Source: LVI-A0039 sp033105485
GTDB lineage: Bacteria > Bacillota_I > Bacilli_A > UBA3375
Direction of reading: 5' to 3'
Assembly (NCBI GenBank): GCA_033105485.1
Contig: CP136956.1
Span: forward strand, 310,001 to 374,000
DNA: 64,000 nt
The notes under the pieces are model-generated. The model ran no database searches. It worked only from the letters and a program-made list of their open reading frames with translations, and was not told the DNA's origin. Below, in pieces: positions 51,262 through 61,059 of this stretch (its first letter is position 1; the number at the start of each line of letters is the position of its first letter). A program made the position numbers and the translations under genes.

Positions 51262-52347
51262 TTATCTGTAATATTCAATACAGTTATTACTACTATCTAC
51301 TTCCATTTTTTGGATACTCGAATCATTTAACATCGTTTGCATACCAACTTGTTGAGCCTCCTCATAAGTTGAATAACACATGTCATTTGTTTCTTCTTCT
51401 ACTGGTTCTTCTACCGGAGTATCTGGAGCGGTAGTCTCGTTACTGTCTCCTGCATTTGAATTTGTGTTTTCATTTGTTGAAGTGCTCTGCTCCCTAACAT
51501 CTGTTTTTTGTTGAGCCAAATTATATTGTGCTTGCTCCTGTGCTTGCTGCTTGGCCAACGCTTGTTCTTCTGCTTTTTTCTTATCAAGTTCAATTCTCTT
51601 CGATATTGTTTCATTTAACTGATTTAATCTATCATAAATGTCGTTTAAATCAGTTTTAAGCAACTTTAACTCTTTAAGTGATTTAGTTTCCACATTGGTA
51701 TCTAAGGCACTATAATCAGCCTTTATCGACTTATAGGATGATGTTTCTTTATCAGTTAAATCCTTATCTGATATTTGATCTATCAATTTATCAATTTTCG
51801 TTTGAGTAGCCGAAATCTCTTTCTTAAGAATTCTAATTTGAATTTCAGTGTCAAGTTCATTTAATTCATTTAATATATCAGAATATTTTGAATTAATATC
51901 TTCAAGTTTAGTAAGTTTATACTCTTCACTTTCATCGTAATCGATATCATCGTAATCACTAGTTAATCCATCTAATTTAAGTTGTTCTTCATCAAGCAAT
52001 GTATTTTTCCGTATACTAGTAAATTTGGACTCAATTGTCTTTTGGGTTTCTTTTATACTTGTTTTAAGTTCATCTTTTTCACTATCAAGTGGAGATGAGA
52101 AATTACTAGACTCTTGGCTAGACAAATATTTATTTGATAACTCTTCTAATTCTTGATTTGTAATAATATACTTATCTACTGGAATATCATTATCAATACA
52201 TATTCTTCGATACTCTTTGAAGTTAGTTGCAAAATGAAAGATTAAAAGTGTTACAAATACTACAAACAGTACTTTAAACAACTTTATAGCTTTTACTTTA
52301 TATTTAGATAGATCAAACTTTTTATTCTCTTTCAGCTTCATGTCCAT
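51262..52347 (-). CDS. single-pass coiled-coil surface protein
   Basis: Protein of 361 residues with basic N-terminus, one membrane helix (about 28-44), a long Lys/Glu/Leu coiled-coil outside region (about 75-270), a Gln/Asn/Thr-rich linker and a small C-terminal domain with two Cys (CYSTYEEAQQVGMQTML to the end). The same architecture recurs in the gene at 59945-61042, so the two look like paralogues in one element. Likely an envelope-spanning part of the transfer system; no catalytic motif. It overlaps the preceding gene by 26 bases. Confidence 0.6.
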   Translation of the reverse strand: MDMKLKENKKFDLSKYKVKAIKLFKVLFVVFVTLLIFHFATNFKEYRRICIDNDIPVDKYIITNQELEELSNKYLSSQESSNFSSPLDSEKDELKTSIKETQKTIESKFTSIRKNTLLDEEQLKLDGLTSDYDDIDYDESEEYKLTKLEDINSKYSDILNELNELDTEIQIRILKKEISATQTKIDKLIDQISDKDLTDKETSSYKSIKADYSALDTNVETKSLKELKLLKTDLNDIYDRLNQLNETISKRIELDKKKAEEQALAKQQAQEQAQYNLAQQKTDVREQSTSTNENTNSNAGDSNETTAPDTPVEEPVEEETNDMCYSTYEEAQQVGMQTMLNDSSIQKMEVDSSNNCIEYYR

Positions 52348-52978
52348 GCGCTTGCTCCAATCTGTGTGCCAAACTACCTTTTAACAGTTTAGATGTAACT
52401 TCGGTATCTAATTTAGATAGCTCAGATTTTGTTTGTTCATGTTGCTTTTGAAGATTATCTGCTATTAAACCAAAATTATAGGTAAGACTGAGTTTAGTAC
52501 ATAAACTAAATAATTCTAATTCTTTATTAAATACTTTATACTTATCTAAATCCGCCTTTAAATTCTCAACGTATCTATTTGATAGTTGGTTATATGACTT
52601 TTCATTATAACTACATAGTCCATTAATGACTTCCGTTTTAAGTTTATCATTAATATTTAATGTTCCAGTCGGGAATTTTACTTCTATATCTACTGCAGTA
52701 GTGTAACTTGCCCTATCTACTGCTGATGGAATGTATTTATATTTAGCTGTATTTATTTCATACTCGCATTCGCTTGTTAAGTTTTTAAATAAATCATTTT
52801 CACTACTAGTATAAACTTCTACATTTCCCTTCAATACTCTTGCCCTGACAAAATCAATATCACCAAATAACAAGTTGATGCTACTAACAAAGTCGGCATC
52901 AATATCTTTGTACCGATGCGAATTCTTATTGATATCAATTAATAACTCTTTATTAAAAGTTTTAAATTTATTGTTCAT
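52322..52978 (-). CDS. hypothetical protein
   Basis: Soluble protein of 218 residues, helical at both ends with a central beta-rich part (SYTTAVDIEVKFPTGTLNI near 110). No recognised domain. It ends overlapping the start of the coiled-coil surface protein gene and begins seven bases after the previous stop, so it belongs to the same operon. Confidence 0.55.
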   Translation of the reverse strand: MNNKFKTFNKELLIDINKNSHRYKDIDADFVSSINLLFGDIDFVRARVLKGNVEVYTSSENDLFKNLTSECEYEINTAKYKYIPSAVDRASYTTAVDIEVKFPTGTLNINDKLKTEVINGLCSYNEKSYNQLSNRYVENLKADLDKYKVFNKELELFSLCTKLSLTYNFGLIADNLQKQHEQTKSELSKLDTEVTSKLLKGSLAHRLEQAHGHEAERE

Positions 52979-52985
52979 AATCGCA

Positions 52986-53654
52986 TTACTCCATTTCTAA
53001 CTTAGAGCTAGGCAGATTTATTCCGCTTTTAACATTCACTTCTGGAACATTTTCAAATGCCTTCTCGTTAATATTTTTCACATCACCAAACTCGTTTTTG
53101 TCCAATATGAAATCCGTAATACTTTTTTCACTTTCAAATGATTTAAGTTTAGTAAAATCATCTTTTGTTAATACCGTACTTGTTTGGGTATATTCTTGTG
53201 CATTTTCAAATGAGGACTTAACAATTTCTAGTTTGTATTGAGTTCTATCTTCATTTGGCTTAACACCAATTATTTTAACATGTTCTTTTCCATATTCATT
53301 GTAGTCTAATAAACTGGAGTTTGGATTACTAATTTCTTCCATAAATTCATTTCCTTCGAAGTATGCTAAATCTCTAACATCGAACTTCCTGCTAAATAAT
53401 GGTGAGTTCGATACACTTGTAGTACTCATTATGGAAAATGCAAGATTACCTCTTACTCGTTCCCCACCACAATATATAGCGGTTTGCCCTTCTTTAAATA
53501 GTAAGTTTCCATTTTCAGGTTCAAGGTAATCTTTTTTAAACTCTATTTTTCCGTAAAAATCTAATAACGTATTATCATATCCACTTTTTACTTTTTCTTG
53601 TAATTTTTCAATGTCTTTAGTTTGCCCTAAAATTAAGTAGCTGTTATATCCCAT
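52986..53654 (-). CDS. hypothetical protein
   Basis: Protein of 222 residues from ATG 53654 (MGYNSYLILGQTKD), which has AAGGGAAGGATATC upstream. A longer frame to 53702 runs through the palindrome and is rejected. It is a mixed alpha/beta, acidic protein without recognised domain. A palindrome lies 21 bases upstream of the chosen start, the standard spacing in this element, which supports the start. Confidence 0.6.
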   Translation of the reverse strand: MGYNSYLILGQTKDIEKLQEKVKSGYDNTLLDFYGKIEFKKDYLEPENGNLLFKEGQTAIYCGGERVRGNLAFSIMSTTSVSNSPLFSRKFDVRDLAYFEGNEFMEEISNPNSSLLDYNEYGKEHVKIIGVKPNEDRTQYKLEIVKSSFENAQEYTQTSTVLTKDDFTKLKSFESEKSITDFILDKNEFGDVKNINEKAFENVPEVNVKSGINLPSSKLEME

Positions 53655-53674
53655 GATATCCTTCCCTTTCAACT

Positions 53675-53695
53675 GAAGGGTCATTATGACCCCTC
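53675..53695. repeat. leader palindrome, copy upstream of 53654
   Basis: Core GGGTCATTATGACCC directly after the TAG of the upstream gene and 21 bases before the next start codon. Confidence 0.92.
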
Positions 53696-53910
53696 TACTC
53701 ATTTTTAATAATTAGTTTAGCTAAGTCTTTAGTCATCTCTTTAAGCTGCTGGACTTCTTCAAACATTGCTTCAACTAAATTTGTTACTTCTATATCACTC
53801 TTCTCTCCATTACCGATTTGTATTAAGTAACATATCTCTTCACTACTTTTACCTTCTACAATTCTAGAAGTAACAGGATCCATAGTTAGGTTTTTTCTTG
53901 TTTTTTCCAT
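53695..53910 (-). CDS. small hypothetical protein
   Basis: Protein of 71 residues. The beginning (MEKTRKNLTMDPVTSRIVEG) is basic with a beta-then-helix pattern vaguely like ribbon-helix-helix DNA-binding proteins, followed by an acidic amphipathic helix pair. Accessory relaxosome proteins often look like this, but the resemblance is weak. Own palindrome 24 bases upstream and AAGGAG ribosome binding site. Confidence 0.5.
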   Translation of the reverse strand: MEKTRKNLTMDPVTSRIVEGKSSEEICYLIQIGNGEKSDIEVTNLVEAMFEEVQQLKEMTKDLAKLIIKNE

Positions 53911-53933
53911 TTATTGTGCTCCTTATTAATATA

Positions 53934-53954
53934 GAAGGGTCATTATGACCCTTC
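53934..53954. repeat. leader palindrome, copy upstream of 53910
   Basis: Perfect 10-bp arms around AAGGGTCATTATGACCCTT, 24 bases before start codon 53910. Confidence 0.92.
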
Positions 53955-53995
53955 TACTTTTTGCTATATTTACCAATTTCATCAAATCTTAAAGT

Positions 53996-54484
53996 TTAAA
54001 AATATGAAATATTATTTCTATAATACGCTTCAACACTAGGATCATTAATATAATCAGGCAGTCCAAATACCTCTGCCCCTTCTTTAGTTAAATGAATAAA
54101 TGCAAGACTAGTATTTTCTCGTGGCCACATCTTATATATTTTATCACTTACAATCATGTAATGAGCTTCACCTTTTGGCATAGCAATTTCAGGTTTAAAC
54201 TTGAATTGAAATAAACCAAGCGTTATTAATCTTTCAATATCCATTACATCAATCTCAAAGTTTGTTTCATATTTGTAATGAAATGTTGGAATTAAACCTC
54301 GAGCATAGATTTTATTAATCTCTACGTTTTCTACATCCTCGGTCTTCTTACCTTCGACAAAACTACAAATGTATTTACTCATCTTCTTAATTAACTCAAT
54401 ATCTTCATTGTCCAAATCATTATATATACGCCTTGTACGTTTACTCATAAACTTCGTTACTTGATTTTTATTTTTGTTGCTCAT
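53996..54484 (-). CDS. hypothetical protein
   Basis: Soluble protein of 162 residues with a Lys/Arg-rich N-terminus (NKNQVTKFMSKRTRRIYND) and an alpha/beta body. The C-terminal region (LAFIHLTKEGAEVFGLPDYI) could belong to a winged-helix-like fold. Unrecognised. AAGGAG ribosome binding site. Confidence 0.55.
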   Translation of the reverse strand: MSNKNKNQVTKFMSKRTRRIYNDLDNEDIELIKKMSKYICSFVEGKKTEDVENVEINKIYARGLIPTFHYKYETNFEIDVMDIERLITLGLFQFKFKPEIAMPKGEAHYMIVSDKIYKMWPRENTSLAFIHLTKEGAEVFGLPDYINDPSVEAYYRNNISYF

Positions 54485-54508
54485 ACTAATCTCCTTATTT
54501 TTATCATT

Positions 54509-55317
54509 TTACGGTAAAGTGACACCTTCACGTTTTAACCTGTCAGCAGTTATCTCAATACTTATTTTTGTTCGTTCACTCATTCCTTTACTAACTCGTG
54601 CGAATGCTTCTGCATCTTCCATACAAAGTTTTATGTTCTCCAAATAAAATGGTGAGTAGTCATAAATGCCTGCTACGTCCTCTGTATACTCAGGTTTAGA
54701 CATAATCTCATTCTCTTCATGCAAATACATATCATGTTTCTTTATTGTTTCTAATATGCTATTTGCTTTTATCATCTCACTTTGATTTGAGCCCGCAAAC
54801 TTAATTGTCCACATCCCTATACCAACATGCTCTAGATATCTAATTACGCCATAATAGTATTTTCTTGATTTAATATAATCATCTGGGATATAGATTGTCG
54901 CATCAGTAATATTTTTATATTTAATTCCAAGAGTAGAATGCATTGCATCTTTAGTTCCTAAAATTAATTCATTATGATCACACTCTTTTAAACCGTGATC
55001 AATACACTCATGAAACACGTTTCCGTAGTAGTAGAAATATGTGGTAGGTTTATATAATTTCTTTAAAGAAGCGAATCTACTTTTTTTACCAAGTACGATA
55101 TCTACACTAACTTCATCCCCATGTGCAATTATGCCTTTTTGATAACTTCTTTTCATCGTGGCAATATTAACCAGTTTAATACGTGTATTTTCTACTAGTA
55201 TTACTACTGCTAATATAAATAGAGCTATTAAAAAATGATTATAGTATTGCTTAGATACTTAATTTGTTTTAGTTTATTTGATACCTCATTACTTCTTCTA
55301 ATATCTTTTTCTAGCAT
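54509..55317 (-). pseudogene. frameshifted gene: membrane anchor plus 215-residue domain
   Basis: The intact downstream frame (54509-55156, 215 residues from ATG 55156) encodes an alpha/beta domain beginning MKRSYQKGIIAHGDE. The same frame stays open upstream and encodes a membrane helix (FLIALFILAVVILVEN), yet has no start there. ATG 55317, with GGGAGC upstream, encodes MLEKDIRRSNEVSNKLKQ and runs out of frame at a run of six A (55230-55235). One base difference in that run would restore a protein of about 270 residues with one N-terminal membrane segment. The domain is unrecognised. ATG 55156 has no good ribosome binding site. Confidence 0.6.
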
Positions 55318-55358
55318 TTTGCTCCCTTACATGTGAAAAAAATTAGATCATTACTGAC

Positions 55359-56237
55359 CTAACTTTCTATCATTGTATTAAATTGTGTTTTTTTAATATT
55401 ATAAAAAGGAAAATTTGGTTCTCCATTCTCATCATCATACCCACAAATAGTATACTCATTTGTGCATTTTGTATTGATTTCTTCCGAGAATGATTTATAA
55501 ACTTCCTCTAAATAATTATCAAATGTTTCTGTATCGACATTATCGATATCAAAAAGTTTACTTTTAAAATTTTTAGATTCCAAAAATCCATTATTATTTA
55601 TGTAACTCACATATAAGAATCCTACAAAGTCATGAGACTCATTGTTTTGGTCTATTATACTAAGTTTGTAGAAATCCGATATCGGTGATTCATCATATTT
55701 TTTACTAATATCTGCACGCAAGTAACTAGGAATCAACTCTAAGTGACACTGCCTTTTTTCTTTGCAACCATTTATATCAGTTTCTGTGTATTTACGTATA
55801 ATTCCTTCTTTAAGTAACTTAGCCTCAAGTTTTATATATTTACCTTCACCAATATTTATTGTAATATTTTTTGACTCATCAATTTTGTATATATTCCCAT
55901 TTGATAAAGTAATCTCAATTTTACTGATTCCACCTTTATGATTACTTTTGATAGTATATTGAGGTATAAAGTTTTGAGGTATTTTGACTGGAACATTACC
56001 GATAAATTTATACACATCTTTGTTCAAAATGTATGAGTCAATTTCGTTAGAAACTATTTCAACATCATAATCTATGATGTGTACACTACTTAGGGTAAAT
56101 AAAGAGGTTATAAGTGTTAGCAGCACTAGAACTGTCGTTAAATATACATTATCATTAATTTTTTTTAAATATTTTTTCATAATTAAATATATTATAACAA
56201 TTACTAGTGCAAATTTTATTAATAAAATTATATTCAT
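55359..56237 (-). CDS. hypothetical membrane-anchored protein
   Basis: Protein of 292 residues from ATG 56237, with AGGGGAGCA upstream; the frame further upstream runs into the palindrome. Two N-terminal hydrophobic segments (about 3-20 and 31-52) are followed by an outside beta-rich domain with a Cys pair in CKEKRQC and two more Cys near residues 260-270 (CTNEYTIC). Unrecognised. Located just after the adhesin gene, so it may assist adhesin display. Confidence 0.55.
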   Translation of the reverse strand: MNIILLIKFALVIVIIYLIMKKYLKKINDNVYLTTVLVLLTLITSLFTLSSVHIIDYDVEIVSNEIDSYILNKDVYKFIGNVPVKIPQNFIPQYTIKSNHKGGISKIEITLSNGNIYKIDESKNITINIGEGKYIKLEAKLLKEGIIRKYTETDINGCKEKRQCHLELIPSYLRADISKKYDESPISDFYKLSIIDQNNESHDFVGFLYVSYINNNGFLESKNFKSKLFDIDNVDTETFDNYLEEVYKSFSEEINTKCTNEYTICGYDDENGEPNFPFYNIKKTQFNTMIES

Positions 56238-56254
56238 TGCTCCCCTAAATTTAT

Positions 56255-56275
56255 GAAGGGTCATTATGACCCCTC
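56255..56275. repeat. leader palindrome, copy upstream of 56237
   Basis: Core GGGTCATTATGACCC, 18 bases before start codon 56237 and five bases after the adhesin stop. Confidence 0.92.
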
Positions 56276-56280
56276 TAATG

Positions 56281-59200
56281 TTATTCTTTATTTAGTTTTC
56301 TTTTTCCAACTATTGCTCCAATTAATACAACACCCATGATACCTACAGCTGCATACATAACTGGGTCTCCACCAGTCACTGCTAATCGTTTAGCTTCATT
56401 TTCAATTTTAAATGATTGTACAATACCATCTTCAGTCACATCGAAGTTAACACATGTAGTCATACGGTAGTAACCAACTGGTGCAATTTGTTCACAAATT
56501 GAGTAGTTACCGTAACCAACAGTTGAAATATGTTCTTCTTCTGTACTTACCCAACTATCAACTACTTCCTTAGTATTACGATCAATAATTTGTAAATGAG
56601 CTCCTGGAATTTCTTCACCTGTTGCTACATCAATCTTTTTAATATGAATTTCATTTGTAATTAATTCATTTTCCACTTTAATGTCTTGCTTAATACCATC
56701 TTCAGTTACACTAAATCTTACTGCCTGAGCTAGTGGTAGGTATCCTTCTGGAGTTGCTGTTTCAGTAATAATATAATTACCAAACTCTAAATTAATAACG
56801 TGAGCTTCCGTTGTACTTACCCAAGTATCTACAATAGTACCTGATCCATTATCTTCAATAATGTTAAGCTCGGCTCCTGGTAACTCATCTCCAGTTGCTA
56901 AATCAGTTTTTAAAATACTAACTTCATTTTCAATAACTTCATCAGTTAAGTCAAACTCGATTGTGTTTTCATATGTATCATTATCAATAATAAACTCATA
57001 TACTGTGTCATCTAAAACATACCCTTCTGGTGCTTTAGTTTCTTGCATTGTATAGTCACCAAATGATAACATTTTACTTGTCGCTTCTCCGTTTTCATCA
57101 GTTGTTAATACATCTTCTACATCACCTTTTGAGTTGTAGATTGTATATTCAGCGTCTGCTAAAAGCACTGTATCATCATTTAAGTTACCAATTTCGTTAC
57201 CTGACTTAGTAATATGAATGTTACCTAACTTCTCGATGTTCTCAATTGCAATACCATTGTTAATAAACACCATTTCATCTTGTTCATCGATTGTAAACTC
57301 AAATACATTGTCATTCATGAAATAGTTATCAGCTGGGTTATTTACTTCTTTTATAAAATAGTGTCCATACTTTAAATCTTCTGTTACTGCTAAACCATCT
57401 TTATCAGTTTGAATAACTTGTACTGGTTTAGACTCTTGTTTATCAAATACATAATTATTGTTTAAATCTTGATATACCGCAAAACTTACATCAGGTAGTA
57501 ATGTTTGACAGTCTTTGATAGTATCTGGTCTTGCCATCTCTTTATCACAAAGTTTAGAGCCTACTTTAATAAGTTGTGCCTTACCTGTAATTACCTCATT
57601 TTCGATATCACCAAGTTCAATTACTCCACCATCAACAATTGTTCCATCGTTTTTAATCTCAAATGGATATGAGTTAGTATTGATATTGTAACCCTCTGTT
57701 GGTTCAATTTCATGCATTACGTAGTGACCCTCTGGAAGTCCAATACTAGTAACCTCTCCATTTTCATCACTTGTTTGCATATCAACTAATTTATCTTCTC
57801 TATCTAACTGCCCATTGGCATTTAAATCAGTATAGAAACCAAATGTACTACCACTTAGTGGGTACATTTCATCATCTTCATTATCAAAGTTCTCTGCTAT
57901 TTTTGTAAAGTGTACTTTGTTTAAATAAAGTTTATTTAAGACATCATCTCCACCATTTAACTTTACAATCACACCATCTTTTGTAATTGAGAAGTCTTGT
58001 TCGAAGTCCATTACATACTTACTTGGTGCTTTTGTTTCCTTAATATGGTAATCTCCGTATTTAAACTCATCATTAGATGTTTTTAAAACACCGTTATTAT
58101 TAGTTGTATAAACTTCATTGAAACTTGGATATGTTGTTGATGTTACTGTAAACTCGATATTTGCTAATACTTCTGGGTCTAGTTCAAATACTTCACCTAG
58201 TTTTTTAAGTTCAATACCACCACGAATAATGTCGTTTTCATAAGGCGTTGATGTTAAATCAGTAATTTTATCAGCTTCAATTTTAACATTATGTTCTGTA
58301 TTATTTAATACATATCCAGTAGGTGCTTTTGTTTCCTTGATTTTATAATCACCGATAGGCAATTCAAGTCCAACTGAAATAATACCATTTGAATTTGTAG
58401 TATAACTGTCTACCTTGCTACCTGCACTATCATAAAGCGTATACTCTGCTCCACTTAATGCAGCACCAGTCTCACTATCAACTTTTTTAATCTTAAACCC
58501 ACCTAGTGGTCTTGCTTCAGTTTTGAACTTCATGTATGCATAAACTGGGTCAGCTCCAACATATACTAAATCTTGTCCACCATCGTAAAACTCACTTGTT
58601 CCACTTGCATAAGGTTTATGATTAGTACTAAATGCAGATGAATAACTTAGGTTCTCATTTGTTGTAGTTATTTTTACATTATCCTTACCTGCTGGATTAG
58701 ATAACGTATAACCTTCAAATGCTCCATACTTAGCAAACTTACTATCCCATACTCCATTTGCATCAGTTAGTGTTAATTCAAAATTATCTTTTGAAGAATT
58801 ATACTTTAAAGTATGATTTTTAGCTGTTGATTTTGTACTTCCCATAAATGATGGTCTTGTAGTCCATGCACTTAAGTCATCTTCAATAGTATCAATTTCA
58901 CTACCATATTCACTCGAGTTGTGAATTGTCCAACTATCTAAGAAGTATGGATTACCAGGCATTGGGTCGCCTAAAAGTGAACGTTCATGTTCGCTTAAGT
59001 AATCCCAAATAAGTAATTGTCCTGCAAATACATAATCATTATTACCACTATCTGAATAGTGTTGCATACTACTTGAAATTACTCGCCCAACATAAAGATG
59101 TGTTGCCGATGAAAACTTACCATAGATACTTCCACTTTCACCTGTTTCGGTTGCAGTTGAAAGCACATCAAGTCCTGGTTCAATACAAAAAATGTAATGA

Positions 59201-59763
59201 CCATTCGCTTTATAAATTTCCCACTCACCATACATAGTTGAGTTAATAACTGAGAAATCTTCATCAGCAGTTACTTTAGTAAGACTCACTCCACGAACTT
59301 GTTTCAGTTGCTTTGGATTAAGTGTAATAAAGTTTTGTTCTTCTGCATTAGGGTCTAATATCTTAGCAATCTCATCCATGCTCATGTTTGTTAAATCAAT
59401 TACATCTTCTTCAGTATCTTCTTCACTAGCACTCTCTATAGTACTTGTTGTTTCTTCACTAAATACTTCACTTGTTTCAATTACTACTTCTGTCTCTTCA
59501 ACTGGCGGGGCATTAGCCTCAGCTTCCGAATCTTCTTCGCTTGTTACTACATCTTCATTTGTAGCCTCACTATCTGCGTCTTCACTAGAAGCCTTACTTA
59601 CTTCACTTACTACTTCCTCTTCTTTTACTTCACTTACTTGCGAACTTTTCACTTCACTTGCAAGTTCTGTTGCTCCATATACTGGCTGTGCAAAAATACT
59701 ACCAACCAACATTAATAACATAAGCATATTTCCTAACTTATGCACTCTAATTCGTTCTTTCAT
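56281..59763 (-). CDS. wall-anchored adhesin with thioester domain and SpaA repeats
   Basis: Surface protein of 1160 residues. A signal peptide (about 1-30) is followed by an acidic Glu/Ser/Val-rich stretch (about 31-135). A thioester-type domain (about 155-410) has FCIEPG and, later, AGQLLIWDYL, the Cys and Gln that form an internal thioester able to bond covalently to a target. About seven Cna_B/SpaA-type repeats follow, each with Lys in the first strand and GxYxxxETKAPxGY-like ends (about 415-1120). The end has the sortase signal LAVTG (about 1127), a membrane helix and KRKLNKE. It likely mediates attachment to the recipient cell during mating or to host tissue. No sortase gene is in this window. 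Confidence 0.9.
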   Translation of the reverse strand: MKERIRVHKLGNMLMLLMLVGSIFAQPVYGATELASEVKSSQVSEVKEEEVVSEVSKASSEDADSEATNEDVVTSEEDSEAEANAPPVEETEVVIETSEVFSEETTSTIESASEEDTEEDVIDLTNMSMDEIAKILDPNAEEQNFITLNPKQLKQVRGVSLTKVTADEDFSVINSTMYGEWEIYKANGHYIFCIEPGLDVLSTATETGESGSIYGKFSSATHLYVGRVISSSMQHYSDSGNNDYVFAGQLLIWDYLSEHERSLLGDPMPGNPYFLDSWTIHNSSEYGSEIDTIEDDLSAWTTRPSFMGSTKSTAKNHTLKYNSSKDNFELTLTDANGVWDSKFAKYGAFEGYTLSNPAGKDNVKITTTNENLSYSSAFSTNHKPYASGTSEFYDGGQDLVYVGADPVYAYMKFKTEARPLGGFKIKKVDSETGAALSGAEYTLYDSAGSKVDSYTTNSNGIISVGLELPIGDYKIKETKAPTGYVLNNTEHNVKIEADKITDLTSTPYENDIIRGGIELKKLGEVFELDPEVLANIEFTVTSTTYPSFNEVYTTNNNGVLKTSNDEFKYGDYHIKETKAPSKYVMDFEQDFSITKDGVIVKLNGGDDVLNKLYLNKVHFTKIAENFDNEDDEMYPLSGSTFGFYTDLNANGQLDREDKLVDMQTSDENGEVTSIGLPEGHYVMHEIEPTEGYNINTNSYPFEIKNDGTIVDGGVIELGDIENEVITGKAQLIKVGSKLCDKEMARPDTIKDCQTLLPDVSFAVYQDLNNNYVFDKQESKPVQVIQTDKDGLAVTEDLKYGHYFIKEVNNPADNYFMNDNVFEFTIDEQDEMVFINNGIAIENIEKLGNIHITKSGNEIGNLNDDTVLLADAEYTIYNSKGDVEDVLTTDENGEATSKMLSFGDYTMQETKAPEGYVLDDTVYEFIIDNDTYENTIEFDLTDEVIENEVSILKTDLATGDELPGAELNIIEDNGSGTIVDTWVSTTEAHVINLEFGNYIITETATPEGYLPLAQAVRFSVTEDGIKQDIKVENELITNEIHIKKIDVATGEEIPGAHLQIIDRNTKEVVDSWVSTEEEHISTVGYGNYSICEQIAPVGYYRMTTCVNFDVTEDGIVQSFKIENEAKRLAVTGGDPVMYAAVGIMGVVLIGAIVGKRKLNKE

Positions 59764-59849
59764 TATTCTCCTATTTTTAAATTAATATTCTCGCATATAT
59801 GGTGGCGATTTATTATTCACTTCCATTTTAAACTCCCTTTAAATGCGAA

Positions 59850-59880
59850 AAAGGAAGATCAATTTCTTGACCTTCCTTTA
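59850..59880 (-). terminator. terminator upstream of the adhesin gene
   Basis: Stem AAAGGAAG-G-TCAA / TTGA-T-CTTCCTTT followed by Ts on the minus strand. It ends the transcript of the gene at 59945-61042, so the adhesin gene needs its own promoter. The stem may be a relic of the element palindrome. Confidence 0.75.
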
Positions 59881-59944
59881 ATCTATTATTAGTGTCTTAA
59901 TATCTCTGGTTCTATATCCAATATAGTAACTAGTCTTGCTAATT

Positions 59945-61042
59945 TTAAAACCAAATTAATTCCCATGTACCTTGATCACAAGGAGCAGTAGCAAACCCTC
60001 CGGTATATCCATCTTCTCCAACATTTTCCTCTCCAAATGCCCATGCTTCACTTTCAGAACTAAAAGGACAAATGTTATCAGGCAAGTCAGCTCCATTACC
60101 TGATGTTCCTCCGTCACTTCCTATACAAGCACTATTAAATCTTCCTTGTGAGTCATAACATGCATCTGTACCATTACTTGTCGAATTATTATCGGTACTA
60201 TTATTACTACTACTTGATATATTCGAACTATTAGATGTATTCGAAGTGCTTGCGGCTGCTTGAGTATTGCTATTACTAGTAGAGTACTCTAGGGTATCAT
60301 AAGCAGTGTAATCATTGGTATAATCAACTGCTTGCTCCTGGGCTATAGCATTTGCCTCTGCCTGTGCTTTTTCCTCAGCTACTCTATCTTTAACATCACC
60401 AAGTAAAGTGCCGTAATCTGACTTTACTGATTTGTATGTTTTGTTAAACTCGCTTAACTCAGCTACTGTGTATTCTTTTTCAATATCATAAGTTAACTTC
60501 TTATCTAAAGACTTTTTAGATTTAGTTTCTTCATCTGTTAAGTCATAATCTTTAAGACTTGTTTTTGTTTTATTAATCGCTTTTTCATTAGTCTCAATTT
60601 GAGCAGTTAAATATCTAGTTCGGTACTCTGTTTTTAAATCAGTTAACTTTTTTGATACTTCGCTATAATTAGTTTCCATTTCAATTAACTCATCTACTGT
60701 ATATTCTTCATCTTTAGAATACTCTGTTTCTGGCTTTAAACTTTCTAAAGTTTTAGACTCGTCATCATTAAGCTTTTGTTCAGTTAAGTATTTAGTCGTT
60801 TCACTTATTGACTTTGATAACTTCTCAATACTTGCAATTGCGGTAGCTTTACGCTCCTCGATTGTTTGATCTAACTCATCGCTACTTACTTTAGTTGATT
60901 CACAATCCTCTTGGCAATACTTTTGATACTCCGCTAATCTCTCATTAGCCGCCGCTTTAACTTGCACTGCTACAATTGCGACCACTACTAAAATAATTGC
61001 TACTAAACTTATAATAAACTTCTTACTTTTCAACATGTTCAT
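59945..61042 (-). CDS. single-pass coiled-coil surface protein, paralogue
   Basis: Protein of 365 residues: short basic N-terminus, membrane helix (about 8-27), a long coiled-coil region outside (about 45-235) with Thr/Glu/Lys-rich heptads, a Ser/Asn/Thr linker (about 240-295) and a small C-terminal domain with several Cys (from about 297). Same layout as 51262-52347, including the repeated phrase LTDEE or LTDKE before a Ser-Lys helix. Probably a structural envelope component. The AAAGGA ribosome binding site and a palindrome 18 bases upstream support the start. Confidence 0.62.
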   Translation of the reverse strand: MNMLKSKKFIISLVAIILVVVAIVAVQVKAAANERLAEYQKYCQEDCESTKVSSDELDQTIEERKATAIASIEKLSKSISETTKYLTEQKLNDDESKTLESLKPETEYSKDEEYTVDELIEMETNYSEVSKKLTDLKTEYRTRYLTAQIETNEKAINKTKTSLKDYDLTDEETKSKKSLDKKLTYDIEKEYTVAELSEFNKTYKSVKSDYGTLLGDVKDRVAEEKAQAEANAIAQEQAVDYTNDYTAYDTLEYSTSNSNTQAAASTSNTSNSSNISSSSNNSTDNNSTSNGTDACYDSQGRFNSACIGSDGGTSGNGADLPDNICPFSSESEAWAFGEENVGEDGYTGGFATAPCDQGTWELIWF

Positions 61043-61059
61043 AACATTCCTTTCAACCC

